Positions 10,755 through 22,349 of a DNA stretch of 64,000 nucleotides are shown piece by piece. The position numbers and the translations under genes were made by a program. Position 1 is the stretch's first letter; the number at the start of each line of letters is the position of its first letter. This DNA comes from Pleurodeles waltl (Eukaryota; Chordata; Amphibia; Caudata; Salamandridae): contig NC_090439.1 in the NCBI RefSeq assembly GCF_031143425.1, positions 349,426,027 to 349,490,026 on the forward strand, in the 5' to 3' direction. A model generated the notes under the pieces. The model did no database searches. It was not told the origin of the DNA and saw nothing but the letters and a program-made list of their open reading frames with translations.

Positions 10755-13334
10755 TTAATCTTATAATTCCATGACTAACTTTGGGGCTTGTCAATAATAT
10801 TAGTAAATTTTACTTAGCTTCCTTATCTGCCAATGCCTTTGGCTCTGACCCAACATTCACGTGACTGCAATAACTGACAATAATCACTGTCTGTGTGGTC
10901 AACAATTATATTCTGGATGTGAAGTACTTTAAAATGTGGAAAAGCGGCTTTTTGAAGTGGGTTTATGTTTTTCCCTAGTTCAATGTGCTGGAGCGTAAGG
11001 ATGTTTCAAACGGGCCTTCACATTCCTAGGCTTGAGAAGGAGCAGCTGCCTTTGCTGCCTTTTCTGAACGTGGGATGTTAGGGTAATCTACTTTGGAAGA
11101 ATTTGGCTTAATGTCTAGGACCAAGATGCAAACATGGAGTGCAGATTCCTTACCTTAGCATTCTTGTTAGGGAAAACTGGCATTCCAGTGCATTGGCAGT
11201 CAAACAATGCTCCACCAGTTGCAACAAGGTGGTCTAAAATTAAAACGGGCTTAAACAGAGAGTGCTGCACTACACGTGTTGTGATGAAATGGTGACGGGA
11301 CTGTGCATTTGGATGAGCAGGGCAAAATCTTACTGGCAAGTTCGAAAGATGATAAACCCCACTGAGTAACTTGGCAATCAGGACTACGTACACACTGAAA
11401 ATCAGCTGGGATACCTACTCCTGACTTCTCTTGGCATGACACAGATAAGAAAGGACGCCCCAAAACAATTATCCGATTCTAGGGAAAGAAGCATTTGGGA
11501 GGGCAATGAGGAAGATCACGATACATATCCCCACCCACCTTTAAGCTAAAAATGTAATATATTGCAATACCTCACACATGCTGGTAAGTAAATCAGGTCA
11601 TGAAAAGCGGAAAATGACATGAGATGTCAATGTTATACTTGTGGAATTGTAAACTTTAATACTGCAGTTTTAGAGTTGCACCTGGGAATGGTTGGTTCAT
11701 GGAGTTATAATTTATGTTACTGGCGCTTTCCAGCTTGTCGAGCATCCAGTCTGATCGAAGTGAATTTAGATAACTGCGCAGGTTTCTATAAGTTTTGGTA
11801 CTTAAAAAACGTCCAATAAACATATTTTAAAAAATACTTTGGAAAAGTACACTTGCCCGAATGTAGAAAACGTATGTAAGATTTACAGGTATTATTTTGC
11901 GTAGAGAACTTTGAATGCGAGGAAGAGGAATCTGAAAGTTGAGTAGGATTTCTTTACACACATTTGACTTGCAGTATTATTGGGTGATAAACGAATGCCT
12001 TCTGGCTTCGGTGATTAATACTAATGTTAAGTATTTTACTAATTACAGAAGCGTAAAACGAATTACCTCTTTCCAACTCACATACGGGGAGGATAAGAAC
12101 CTGAGTGACAGTGAAGAGGTAATGTTTGGAGAGCACAAATGTTATCTAGTGAAGTAAACATGGTTAACAGGTTATTTCAACTCTGTTGCTAGGTTCAGCT
12201 AAGAGGGAAGTATTAACCAAGAGACAAAATTCTGCAGGTCTTATTACAAGTTGGACAAATTTAGGTGCAGAGATATTGGGTACTCAGAATTAACAATTTC
12301 ACACAGTAGTGCTGCATTTAAAGCCCTCCCCCCTTTCTGAGCTAATCTCAGTGGAATAGGGTAAATGTCTTTGTGGACTCTTAACTTTCTGCACAGCATT
12401 CCCTTTTTTATGGGGATTAACACTTCCATTTACCACTACTGTGAACAGGTGGAAAATGCAAGCAGTGAAGGGGAGGGCGGTCAGGGAGGTTAGAATTCAA
12501 AGTGTTCACAAATAAAAATAAATTATGACATAGTATATGGTCAGTCAGGGAGGTTAAAACTTTGTGTCCACAAATAAAACAATATCAATATCTGACATAG
12601 GATGAGGCCTGTTGTGCTATTGGGGTAACATTAAACTACACCAGGCCTGCAATAATTGGGTAGAATAGTACTCCACCTTGGGATTCTGCTCCACCCAACT
12701 TGAATTCAGGCCCCATGTCAGATGCCTTTGTGAGAAGGACTCCAGAAGGAAAGTGCTCTCCCCTTTGTTAGCACTACCAGAGCTTTGAATGCAATGCCCA
12801 TTCTGCTTGTAGAAGTATTACTCTACGTGTCTCAAAGCCCTTGTGAACAAGGTCCATTGTCAACTTTGAAACAACTCAGTAGCTTATAATTACCACTGTT
12901 TTATCATTTCCTTTCATCATATTTTGGTAGACAGCAAAATCATCCCTGGGAACAAAGAAGTTATTACGGTGGTCTTAGATTTTGCTGCCTTAAACCACAC
13001 CCACGAGAACTAAGCACTTTCAGAAAGAAAGTAAAAAGCTTCTTTCATTCACTAAAGAAGTGTTATACTGTATGAGGATTTTTGTACTGCTCAACCCTAA
13101 GGGTGGATTGTCCTGTCCCTTGGATCATTATCTTCTTCGTTGTTCTACTTTGTGCCTAACAATCTCATACTTTAGCCCGAAGCGGCCAGTCCAGTTGAAA
13201 TGTCACTTTCCTCAATCTTATTTTACATATTGTGCACAATGCCATAATATATGGCAAATTTACTTAGATAAGAAAAATAATATAATATTGGCACTTTCTA
13301 GACAAGCAACCCATAACAAGTATTTTGTATTCAC
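10755..13334. other. LAMA1 intron 3 sequence, no exon recognised
   Basis: I searched the minus strand by eye for the laminin N-terminal segment that should follow exon 3 and did not find it. The intron therefore continues leftwards, or the exon has diverged beyond recognition. The only structure seen is the small tandem duplication at 12480-12600. Confidence 0.45.
12480..12600. repeat. imperfect tandem duplication, ~64-bp period
   Basis: GTCAGGGAGGTTA...CACAAATAAAA...GACATAG occurs at 12480 and again at 12544, with small indels. No coding role is apparent. Confidence 0.65.
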
Positions 13335-13447
13335 CTGTTTCAAGTCCAGTGTGATAGTGACCCCATGGTACTCCCTTCCGTTCTGAATGCTCGGACTTTG
13401 CCACCAGTTGTTTGTCCCGTCAATGGCATTTGTGATGGGATGCTTCT
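13335..13447 (-). CDS. LAMA1: laminin subunit alpha-1, exon 3 (laminin N-terminal domain)
   Basis: Laminin alpha-1 is a secreted basement-membrane subunit; its N-terminal (LN) domain drives network polymerisation. On the minus strand an intron ending TTTTACAG is followed by 113 coding bases and a GTGA donor. They encode HPITNAIDGTNNWWQSPSIQ and then a segment ending TITLDLKQ. The DGTNNWWQSPSIQNG stretch is typical of alpha-1 rather than alpha-2. The exon starts with the last two bases of a Glu codon whose first base is the final G of exon 2, so the reading frame joins exactly. Oddity: the residue after GREYH is Gly (GGG) where mammalian alpha-1 has Trp and alpha-2 Tyr, as I recall those families. 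The exon ends at a complete codon (phase 0). Confidence 0.93.
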
Positions 13448-14191
13448 CTGTAAAAGAAAACCCCATCCCAAGAATACAGTCATCTGAGAAGTTGATTGAA
13501 TAGTGTGTATCAGGCCAATCACTTTATACAGATCAGCTATTTGAAGAATAAAAGTTGTAAGGTGCAGTTTCAGGCTTGGAGTCCCCACATGGACATCTTA
13601 GCATGAATACAGTACTACAGCCCTATAATATGTCCTAAATAAAAGCACCAATAGCGGTTGTAGGACATGTTCACTTACAAAAAATGTGATTCTCCTATTT
13701 CATGGGCACTAAAACAAATCCCTTAGCTTGTAAGCAAAACAACTGTCTCCATATGGCTCGTAGAAGATGAATACATCATCAGAAAATTGCACCCCTGTCC
13801 CCAACTAAGAACAGAATTTTTACTTATGCTGTTAACGTTTGCCAAGTTACGAACAACCAGGGTTTACTTATTGTGCGATTCACTGAAATGTAGCTTCAAA
13901 TTTGTGTTTGACCAAGCTATAGCCAAAATGTAGACTTTCGGCTAGAGGTACATACATTTTTCTTTATGAATTTGAAACCAAATAGTTAAAGCTGGTATTC
14001 ATCAAATACAGATTCAGAAATCAGACGAACTTTAGTCTTTAAATGTACATGCTGCGAGTTTAAATAAAAATGAAACGGCTGACTGTTAATAATTTGTTTT
14101 CCAGCTTTTATTCTCTAATTGACCTATAAAAGATAAATGGATATATGGGATATGTACTTTTACAGCTTCGAAGATGTACACACCTTATTCT

Positions 14192-14193
<2 letters not shown>

Positions 14194-14239
<46 letters not shown>

Positions 14240-14250
14240 CACACACACAT
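14194..14250. repeat. (TA)n/(CA)n microsatellite
   Basis: An almost pure TA run of about 45 bp, interrupted once by TG, ends in a short CA run. It lies in LAMA1 intron 2. Confidence 0.95.
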
Positions 14251-14874
14251 TGCTCCTGATCTTGTGTTCTTGTGAGGGGGTTGGCACAGTTAATTGATGG
14301 AGCTGTAGATGTAATTTTAAAATAAAAACTGGGAAAACCGTGAACTCAGGTATGTTGTTTAGGTACATTTCTTGCAAGTTCCTCATGACGAGATTCGACC
14401 ACAAAAGGCTGTGCTTAATTAGTGCTTGTTGTTTCCGGTGCTGAGCACCAGGACTTATTTTGGAGGGCCGGCACTTATTTACTGCCTCAAGCATTTACTG
14501 CGAGCAAAAGACCCAAATGGGAAAGATGGAGGAAGAGAAAAACGAAAAAGAGTCAAAAAGGGAGAAAGCGGAAAGCTTCCAGAGTGAGATAGAGGGACAG
14601 GGAATGGTTGTAAATGGATTGAAGAGGCCCGAGATGGCTTCAGGATTACGCTGCCTCAGTATTCTGTGTTCTCACATTTAATTGTAGCAGCGGCGTGTTT
14701 AAGAGGAGGGCTTTTGGCACCGGCATGTTTTTATTTACAAATTAATCATTGACGAAGGGTTATTGTTCACAATTGTGTATGAAACGCATTGTGAGGAACT
14801 TGGCAATAAAAGTACCTACACAGCAAACCTGAGTGAGCGTTTTTCTCAGTTTGGATATGTGTGTGTATTTAAAT

Positions 14875-14875
<1 letters not shown>

Positions 14876-14953
<78 letters not shown>
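14876..14953. repeat. (GATA)n microsatellite, about 19 units
   Basis: An uninterrupted tetranucleotide tract of about 78 bp in LAMA1 intron 2, about 75 bp on the intron side of the exon 2 donor. The lack of interruptions suggests it is length-polymorphic. Confidence 0.95.
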
Positions 14954-14954
<1 letters not shown>

Positions 14955-15028
14955 CACGAAAAGCAGACAAGTTATACTGAAAGAGACATTGAAATAATGT
15001 AGCACATTTGCCTGAACCCCAGTCTTAC

Positions 15029-15199
15029 CTTTGGGATTGGCACTGTTCTGGTCACAAACACGGCACTGGGCATTGCGTATGGGCCGGCCTGGCACATGCT
15101 CCACAAGTTTGCAGAACATCTCTGGTCCATTTTCACCACAAGTGGCGTTGGCTGTGATGTGTGCATTGCTGGCAAGATTTAAAATGGCAGGAAACAGAC
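15029..15199 (-). CDS. LAMA1: laminin subunit alpha-1, exon 2 (start of LN domain)
   Basis: This exon carries the beginning of the mature LN domain. On the minus strand the acceptor TTTTTTGTAG precedes 171 coding bases, and GTAAG follows as donor. The product includes GLFPAILNLASNAH, the N-glycosylation sequon NAT, CGENGPEMFCKLVEHVPGRP and a cysteine pair in QCRVCDQNSANPK. These match the conserved start of laminin alpha-1/alpha-2 LN domains; AILNLASNAH, EMFCKLVEHVPGRP and NSANP point to alpha-1. The first codon is split, so exon 1 must supply one base of the Gly codon. The signal-peptide exon was not found and would lie right of 15199. Confidence 0.95.
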
Positions 15200-15811
15200 C
15201 TACAAAAAAGGCATGCATTTAGATATAGTCCATTATAAGAAGGATTTGGTCTTCTGCAAATTACTTAAATAATTAAATCAAACTCAGGAAAGCACAAAAA
15301 AGAAAGGGCATTGTGCAGATAGAGGAAATATACACTGATTCTTGTGCTTAGTGCGTCATTCAGAATGATTTATCTAATTAAGGAAGAAGGGGTAGTGCAA
15401 GATGTGCTGCACTATCCATCATTCACCTGTAGGTTCACAGTTTGAATCTCAGTTGTGCAGGTCGCTGTTTCATATAAATAGGTGAAATAACTAATGCTTC
15501 CTCAGGAAGATTCAAGGTTGGTGCTCTGAGTTTTTGTAAATTAGCACGTGACTCTTGTCAATGAACAGCCAATTTCCTAGCTCTAGAAAATTGTTTGTGT
15601 GTTCCACATAAGAGATGCAAATTAAGTCTTGGCAGGTGAAGGAAGGTTCTTTTTTATTCACACAATGTTGTCTCTTCCATTTACATAGATGGAAGGCCAT
15701 GTGTGTGTGATTCTCTGGTGAGGTCACTTCTCATTGGCACCATGAATTTCACTTCAGCGCCTACACAAAGTACCACAGATTCTTCCTCTAAGATACATAA
15801 TTCACATCGGA
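15200..15811. other. LAMA1 intron 1 proximal sequence
   Basis: No exon or clear repeat was recognised. A weak B-box-like sequence near 15435 was not convincing as a SINE. Confidence 0.4.
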
Positions 15812-16165
15812 GAAGTGAGGCTCAATGGTTAGAGCGGCAGACCGTGATGCAGAAATCTGGCCCGGGACCAGGGTTCAATTCCCGCCTCGGCGGGTCTTGG
15901 GCTCAATTTCCTCAGACCTGATAATTCTCGCATTGGTGCCTAATCTAATTCATGGGTCCCACTCTATAACTCTGGGCAATAGCTTGCTTAATCTCCACAA
16001 CGGCCCCAACAGCGCTGGGATGCCTGGCTTCACCTTGGAGGTTACCCAGGAGTGGGCACCTCACAGGGAAAAGCCAGGAGGGGTTCCACAGTGGTATGCG
16101 TACAGCGCCTTGACACCCTAACGGGTGAGTAGTGTGCTATACAAGTACGAAGTTTACATCATAAA
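15812..16165 (+). mobile_element. tRNA-derived SINE with L2-type tail
   Basis: The head contains a pol III A box (TGGTTAGAGCGG, 15826-15837) and B box (GGTTCAATTCC, 15872-15882) at the spacing of an internal tRNA promoter. The body is about 230 bp. The 3' part (about 16105-16150: 'gcgccttgacaccctaac', 'gggtgagtagtgtgctata') resembles the tail of L2/CR1-clade LINEs, whose machinery would mobilise it. This copy is better preserved than the one near 1150. A real tRNA gene is excluded because the cloverleaf does not close. No clear target duplication was found. Confidence 0.82.
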
Positions 16166-16499
16166 AAATAAGAATTGGCAAAGCCGGTGGGTCTCGCATT
16201 TGGGACCTATTGGGTTTGCCATGGTTTTAGTATTGTGCCACAGTAGCCCCAATGATTAAAAAAATATTTTCATGCCGCTGAACACGTCATTTTGTACACA
16301 ATGTATGCGGGTGGGGGAGGCAACAAGGGGGCAGAACAACACAGAGACATGGGTGGGGTTGGAAGCAAAACAGGTACAGAGATGGGGAAAAGCAACGTGG
16401 AAACATGAAGCTGGTGGGAAGAAAGAACACACGAGGTGAGGTGTGGGTCAGAAGCACACTGGTAAGAAAGAGGAACACAAAGCACAGCAGGGGTGGAAG
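16166..16499. other. purine-rich spacer, nothing recognised
   Basis: G/A-rich on the plus strand, with long chance frames on the minus strand that are low complexity. No gene supported. Confidence 0.4.
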
Positions 16500-16790
16500 A
16501 GAAGCACGCAAGAGAGATGAAAGAAAAATACATGCACTCTCATAGAGTTCAAGGAAAAAGTAGTGCCTGAAAAAGCCAGTAGTCAAGGGACCTAGTAATG
16601 CATCTATGCTCTAGTGAAGGGACAAACACAACAAGAGAAGGAAAGCACACACACACCGCTAATCAGTACCAAACAAGCAGAATAGGGTGACAATGAAACC
16701 AACCAATGTTAAGACATGGGCGAACTCTAAGTCCATTATAAGATAACTATATGTCTCGCAACACACATTGCATGCAAGCTCTTTGGAGAG
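16500..16790. repeat. unclassified dispersed repeat, copy B
   Basis: Shares ordered blocks with 3165-3450 (see that entry). The purine-rich sequence just left of it may belong to the same element. Class unknown. Confidence 0.4.
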
Positions 16791-18349
16791 ACCAAAAAGT
16801 AAAAAAGTAGTTCCTTGATGTGGACATGCGGAAGGATACAAACCACCACCCAATGAAAAGAATGGCAAAGAAACTATTCTCCAGGGGAGGGAAAAACGAA
16901 ATGAGGTAGGGAAGCTATCAAAACAGATGCAAGCAAATAAAAGAAAGCTAACTAATAGTAAGCAATTGCTATTCTTAAGCCTACTGTAAGGATCTAGTAC
17001 TGTCCACTACAGGCCTTTGACAGCAGACATCTAAAAGCTCTATGTATTTGAGGCCTAAACGTCTGTGGTATTTAAGGTGGGGGTGTTCCGAGTATGCACG
17101 TTACTCTCGGTCTGTTACCCTTGCACAGTGGTTAGAGTTATGTTTCCTCTGCACAACGGTTATAGTTACTTTTACTCTGGGGGTTTGGGGGAGGGTTAAT
17201 GTAGGGATAATTCCCCTGCTGTTTCACAAGAATTCCTCTTTTCTAGGAAAAAATGACAACCATCGTCCTTTGGATCCTAGGAATTGATTACTGACCTAAT
17301 ATCCACTGACAAGGAGGAGGACTAGTTTTCACAAATATCTCAAACACTCGCTGACCGCTGCAAACTTTCAAACTCGGCACTTCGACTTTGTTTAAATTCG
17401 CTTATCTGCCTCTGCTCAGGGCCAGGGCCATACGTGCCTAAGAAGCATGTTTCCGAAAGTTTCCCACGTGGCTTTTCGGCTATCGCACACTGCTTCTTGC
17501 GTGCCAAGTGGCCCGAACAATAACAGCAGTTAGTGATCCTTAGCACAGATATGCAGCCGGTACTGGCGATGTGCAGTCAGGCATGGCACTTAATTTAGCT
17601 GAACATTTAAAGAATGTTCATTCATAGCAGATGTTAACTCGCTAGCTTCCACGGTGCTATTGAGAGAGGTTTCTGAATGTCACAGAAAAACGCTGCCTGC
17701 TCGTTGTAAATGATTTAAATTCAGGGAAGGATGACCTTCTACACTCACCATCCACCTCCTACATGATTACTGCAATCCCCCCTTTAGGTGCGTAGCTTCA
17801 GGGGGTGTGTGAGGTGTTACACCCCTCCTAGTAAATGTGTTATCTAGTAATTAGTTCGGCACAGATGGTTTCCGTCGGGTTAGGTGAAGTGGTTACTGGA
17901 TTTAACCTGGAATTTGTACATACACACAGGCAAAACGCACACTCATGCACTCTTTCTTTCTTATATGTTTTGAAGGTCCTAAAAATAGTGCCTATTTTGC
18001 AAAAATATTGTGTTTTAAATACTCCTAGCAATCCGTACCCTCTGCTTCTTATGTAATATATTTTAACATGTTGTGCCAGCATGATTGTTAGGAAATCTGA
18101 AGCTCGCCACTCCCCTTATCTTACTGACTAAGCTATGCCTATGCCCCCCTTACATGAAACAAACTAAACATAAGAACAGGCAAGGGACAGGCCAAATGCC
18201 TCATGCAGTCACTTGTAGAGCAGAGGGGCTCCCAACTCTACAGTATAGGTCCCCCCACTGGGGCCAAAACAAATGGACATCTGTGAAATATGAGTGACTC
18301 CGGGACCCCTCAACACATTCTGCAGGGGGATGCTCCATCATCATATGGG
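16791..18349. other. no gene recognised
   Basis: Mixed-composition sequence. 17340-17560 has more CpG than its surroundings but no supportable exon on either strand. Confidence 0.4.
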
Positions 18350-18535
18350 TCGAGCACAAAGCGCTCCGTCCATGGTGTAATCTCTCTGTGGGCTTTTAAC
18401 CCCGCCCATGTCGAGCCCAGCAGATTGATTAGTTCGTGGGCTTGCCTTTTAAAATTAGCTTGATTTAATTAGTGAAAGGCATGCATGCATTATGCCTTTT
18501 CCGGTGTTTAGCCCACCTCGAGCGTTGTGAGAAAG

Positions 18536-20777
18536 TATTCTCTTTCTAGCCTGGTTACCCCCACTTTTGGCCTGTTTGTGAGTGTGTGTCTATGTGTTTT
18601 TACTGTCTCACTGGGAGCCTGCTAGCCAGGACCCCAGTGCTCACAGTTAAAACCCTATTTGTCAGTGTGCTTTGCCTGTTTCACCGGGATCCTGCTAGCC
18701 AGGACCCCAGTGTTCATAGTTTGTGGCCTATGTGTGGGTTGTCAGTAGTGCTTAAATGTGTCACTGAAGTTCTGCGAACCAGAACTCCAGTGCTTATGCT
18801 CTCTCTGCTTCCAAATTAGTCACTATAGTTTAGTGACTTCATATTCCAATTCCAGTTGGCACACTGGATCCCCCTTATAAGTTCCTAGTATCTGGTATCT
18901 AGGTACCCAGGGCATTGGAGTTCCAGGAGATCCTTATGAAGCGTTTCTTTTGCCACCCATAAGGAACTCAGACAAACCCTTCTTCTTCAGGACTGCCACT
19001 GCAGCCTGTGTGAAATAGGGCACACACTATTTCACAGCCATTTTCACTGCACTTAGGTAACGTTTAAGTCACCTATATGTCTAACCTTCATTTACTGAAG
19101 GCAAGGTGCAAAGTTACTAAGTGTGAGGGCACCCTTGCACTAGCAAAGGTGCCCCCACGCTGTGCAGGGCCATTTCCCCGGACTTCGTGATTGCGGGGTC
19201 AATACCGATAAGTATCTTCACAATGATAACTCCGAATATGGCCATGTGAGGTGTCTAAGATCATGGAATTGTCCCCCCATTCCAAATTTGGTATTGAGGG
19301 GCCAATCCCAGGCATCCTGGGGGCTCCACCATGGACCCCCAGTACAGCCAAACCAGCTCTCTGAGGCTTGCACTGCAGCTACTGCTGCTGCCACCTCATA
19401 GACAGGGTTCTACCCTCCTGAGGTCTGAGCAGCTCAGTCCCAGGAGGAAGAACAATGCATTTCCCTCCTGCAGGCACCTTCCAAGACAACAATCGGTTCT
19501 CTGGGACTCCTCTCCTGATGACCAGCGTGCTCCCTGGAACACAGGTGATGGACCCATCCGACCCAGACTGTCCTAAGATCCAGCTGTCTAAATTTGGAGG
19601 AGGTAAGAGCTTGCCATCCGGTTTGCGACAGTACTCCTGTGCACCACATCATCTCTAGCTCCTTGGGCTTCTGTGCACTTTTTCCAAGAATCCTTTGTGC
19701 ACAGTGTAGCCCAGGTCCCCAGCTCTCCATCCTGCGACGCACAACTTGCTGAGTTGTTCCCCAGCGGCCTGGGACCTTATTTTGTTGTGCTGCAATAAAC
19801 TGCAATTTGCACCTTCTTTGTCCCCATGTCCTGGGACTCCCGTGGGTGCTGCCTTGTCATCTGTGGGCTCTCTCCAATGTTGGGAGCCCCCTCTGCCTCC
19901 TCAGTCCAAGTTGAGGCATCCAGGGCCCCGCCTGGGTGCAAGCAGCGCCATTTTGACGCTAATCGCGACCTTGCTTGAACCAAGGCTTGTCGGATGAATC
20001 CAGCAACGCAAACAGCCTGCATCCAACATCTCGACGTGGGACATCTCCTGCATCACAGAGGAACCCACAGCCTTCCTAGAATCTTCTACGACTTCTGGAC
20101 TTGGACTCCTCTCTTCACCAGTCTTCAGGTCTGGAAATCCACAATTTGTTCGTTGTAATCTTGCTTGGTTCTTGCAATAACTCTTATCACAACTTGTAGT
20201 GTGTCCTGAGGAAACTTGCAGTACTTTACTCCTACTTTCCTGTGCTCTGGGGCGGGGTATTTTACTTACCTTTGGTGTTTTCTTACACTCCCAGCTCCCC
20301 TCTACACACTACACTTGCCTAGGGGGAATTCATGATTCGCATTCCACTTTCTTAGTATATGGTTTGTGTTGCCCCTAGGCCTATTGCATTCTATTATATT
20401 TTCTACTGTTTGCACTATTCTATGGCCATTTACTTACCTGATTTTGGTCTCTATTGTATATATTGTGTATAATACTTACCTCCAGAAGGAGTATTGCCTC
20501 TAAGATATTTTTGGCCTTGTGCAACTAAAATAAAGTACCTTTATTTTTGGTAACACTGAGTATAGTCTTTTATTGTGTATAAGTACTGTTTAACTACAGT
20601 GGTATTGCAGGAGCTTTGCATGTCTCCTAGTTCAGCCTAAGCTGCTTGGCTACAGCTACCTTTAGACAGCCTAAGCTGCTAGAACACTGCCTACATTTCA
20701 CTAATAAGGGATAACTGGACCTGGTAAAAGGTGTAAGTACCTTAGGTACCCACTACAAACCAGGCCAGCCTCCTACA
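18536..20777 (+). mobile_element. solo LTR of a Ty3/gypsy-type element, plus strand
   Basis: A 2242-bp block starting TGTGAGAAAG and ending CAGCCTCCTACA (TG...CA). The start contains a palindromic CACTGGGAGCC...CCCCAGTG motif repeated three times (from 18607, 18681 and 18761), comparable to the GAGGCCTGCTAACCAGGCCCC motif in the LTRs of the element at 26252. A poly(A) signal AATAAA lies at 20529-20534. The flanking pentamers AGCGT and AGTGC are similar but not identical. No internal coding sequence is attached. Confidence 0.72.
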
Positions 20778-20913
20778 AGTGCACCGCCCAACTACTGAAA
20801 ACATACGAGGCTCCATGTTTTCTTTATGGTTTTTGACTATCTTTTCTCTTTATTTTGTAGTCAGCGCAATCTCGCTGGGCAGTAATAGAGCGCTTTGCAT
20901 GACATCCACCCTG

Positions 20914-20994
20914 TTACATGGATATTTGCACTTTTGCCGGTTACATGAATAAATGCACTTTTGCCGGTTACATGGATAATTGCACTTTTGTCGA
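20914..20994. repeat. three tandem 27-bp units
   Basis: Units at 20914-20940, 20941-20967 and 20968-20994, each reading TTACATG(G/A)AT then a TGCACTTTTG core. The sister copies at 22936 and 56860 carry a single unit. Confidence 0.9.
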
Positions 20995-21190
20995 TACGTT
21001 TCACTGTGAGCGAACTTCTGTTTCCTTTTGTGTGTTTGCTTTACGCTAATGTCGGCCGTGGCCTCACTTATGTGAAACTGTTTTACTTTTCAGTTTATGT
21101 GGCAAGAAAAGTCGGGTTAGGATTTCACCACCCTAATAGCTTTAATTCGAGTAAACGCGAGACCCATTGCATTACAAATGCTTGTTTTGC

Positions 21191-22164
21191 TTTATGTCAC
21201 TGGGGCAGACAAGCCAGCAGTGTTTGGTGGAAGCCAAGGCAATAACAGGATGCCAGCAGCATCAAGGCTGCAGATTGCCTAAAAGCTTGTCACCTCTATC
21301 ACAGTTAACTCAGTTGGTGGAAGAAAGGGGTACAGACACAAAAGTACTTGAATGGGAATGGGTACATATTTCCCCATCTCCACCAGTGAGTAATCCCAAC
21401 CTGTGGTGCAAAGGTTCTGTTTGCTTTTCTGGTAATATCATCTGCCCTTTTAGAAAGATGTGCAGTATAATTGTTCACAATTTTATTTTAGGCCAGTAAT
21501 GGCATTATACCCTCTGACTTCACAACACATCCTGAAAAACAAAATTGGTAATACCTTGCTGAAATTCAGAAACCAAAGTAGGCTTCAGTCACAACCCCAG
21601 GATGAACATTTGTAAATATACTCCAATAAAATTACTCCTAACATGGAATTAGAATTCCTACTTATATTGAATTCACAAAGTAAGCAAGGAAGTAATCAGA
21701 CAAATCTAGCCTCTCAGGTGTACGCCACTGCCCAAAATGTACTTAGTAGAACTCCTAACAGCTGGAAGAATCCTCGTCAGATGTACTGCTTTTTTTTAAA
21801 CCCACAGGGAACATTTTTTTCACTTTGAAGAAAACACCTTACTTTTTGCACTTTGGAAAAGCACTTACTCCTGCCTTTCAAAAGAGTACTTTCATGTGCA
21901 ATGTATTTGGAAGGTGGAGACTATTTTGTGAAGCCCACCAACCTACAGATCGGGGAGTGCTTACTGAAGTATGCACGGCAAATTCCCCTTGTCCCTCAAC
22001 TTCCCAGTAAAGTCCATATTCCCACTGCTGTACCTGGCAAATATTTTACCTGGATATTTTAACAAGTTTACATTTATTTGGTTGCATGACGGAATATCCT
22101 GTAGAAAAAATGTACCAAAAATATCGTAGCAAATTATTGACTAGACAGGTAGGTAAATATAGGT
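21191..22164. other. no gene recognised
   Basis: AT-rich sequence; no exon or clear transposon end. Confidence 0.4.
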
Positions 22165-22278
22165 AAGGTAAGCATAGCTTTACATTCCTATATATATATA
22201 TATATATAAATATATATATATATAAATATATATATATTTAGAGATAGATAGATAGGAATGTAAAGCTGTGCTTACCTT
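22165..22278. repeat. inverted repeat enclosing an AT microsatellite
   Basis: AAGGTAAGCATAGCTTTACA (from 22165) is mirrored by TGTAAAGCTGTGCTTACCTT (ending 22278) with one or two mismatches. The spacer is almost entirely TA repeat. AT-rich simple sequence continues to about 22330. Confidence 0.75.
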
Positions 22279-22349
22279 TATTTATTTATATATAAAATAT
22301 ATATTAAATATATATTATTTATATATATATAAAATCACTGAAAAAGCAC

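Larger units (their letters stand above)
13448..15028 (-). other. LAMA1 intron 2 (1581 bp)
   Basis: The intron is bounded by GTAAG after exon 2 and TTTTACAG before exon 3 on the minus strand. It contains a TA-repeat (14194-14250) and a GATA-type microsatellite (14876-14953). It is short compared with the flanking introns, which exceed 13 kb on the left if no exon was missed. No transposon with clear ends was seen inside it. Confidence 0.85.
18350..21190 (+). repeat. unclassified dispersed repeat X, copy 1, split by a solo LTR
   Basis: Two halves, 18350-18535 and 20778-21190, together align with 22756-23178 and partly with 56678-57000. Shared landmarks in order are GTGGGCTTTTAACC(C/A)CGCCCA, a 'gggcttgccttt' block, TTACATGGATAATTGCACTTT, 'tttatgtggcaagaaaagtc', and GAGACCCATTGCATT. 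In this copy a 27-bp unit is repeated three times (20914-20994). The intact order across the insertion shows that the LTR inserted into a pre-existing repeat. No coding frame; class unknown. Confidence 0.65.

Noticed and set aside
14108..14494. 128-codon minus-strand frame
   Set aside because: Much of it is Tyr-Ile repeats from the TA microsatellite.
14760..15218. 152-codon minus-strand frame taken whole as a gene
   Set aside because: Only the part at 15029-15199 is laminin exon. The rest is intron, including translated GATA repeat.
15815..15890. tRNA gene
   Set aside because: A and B boxes are present but the acceptor stem does not close and a SINE body and tail follow.
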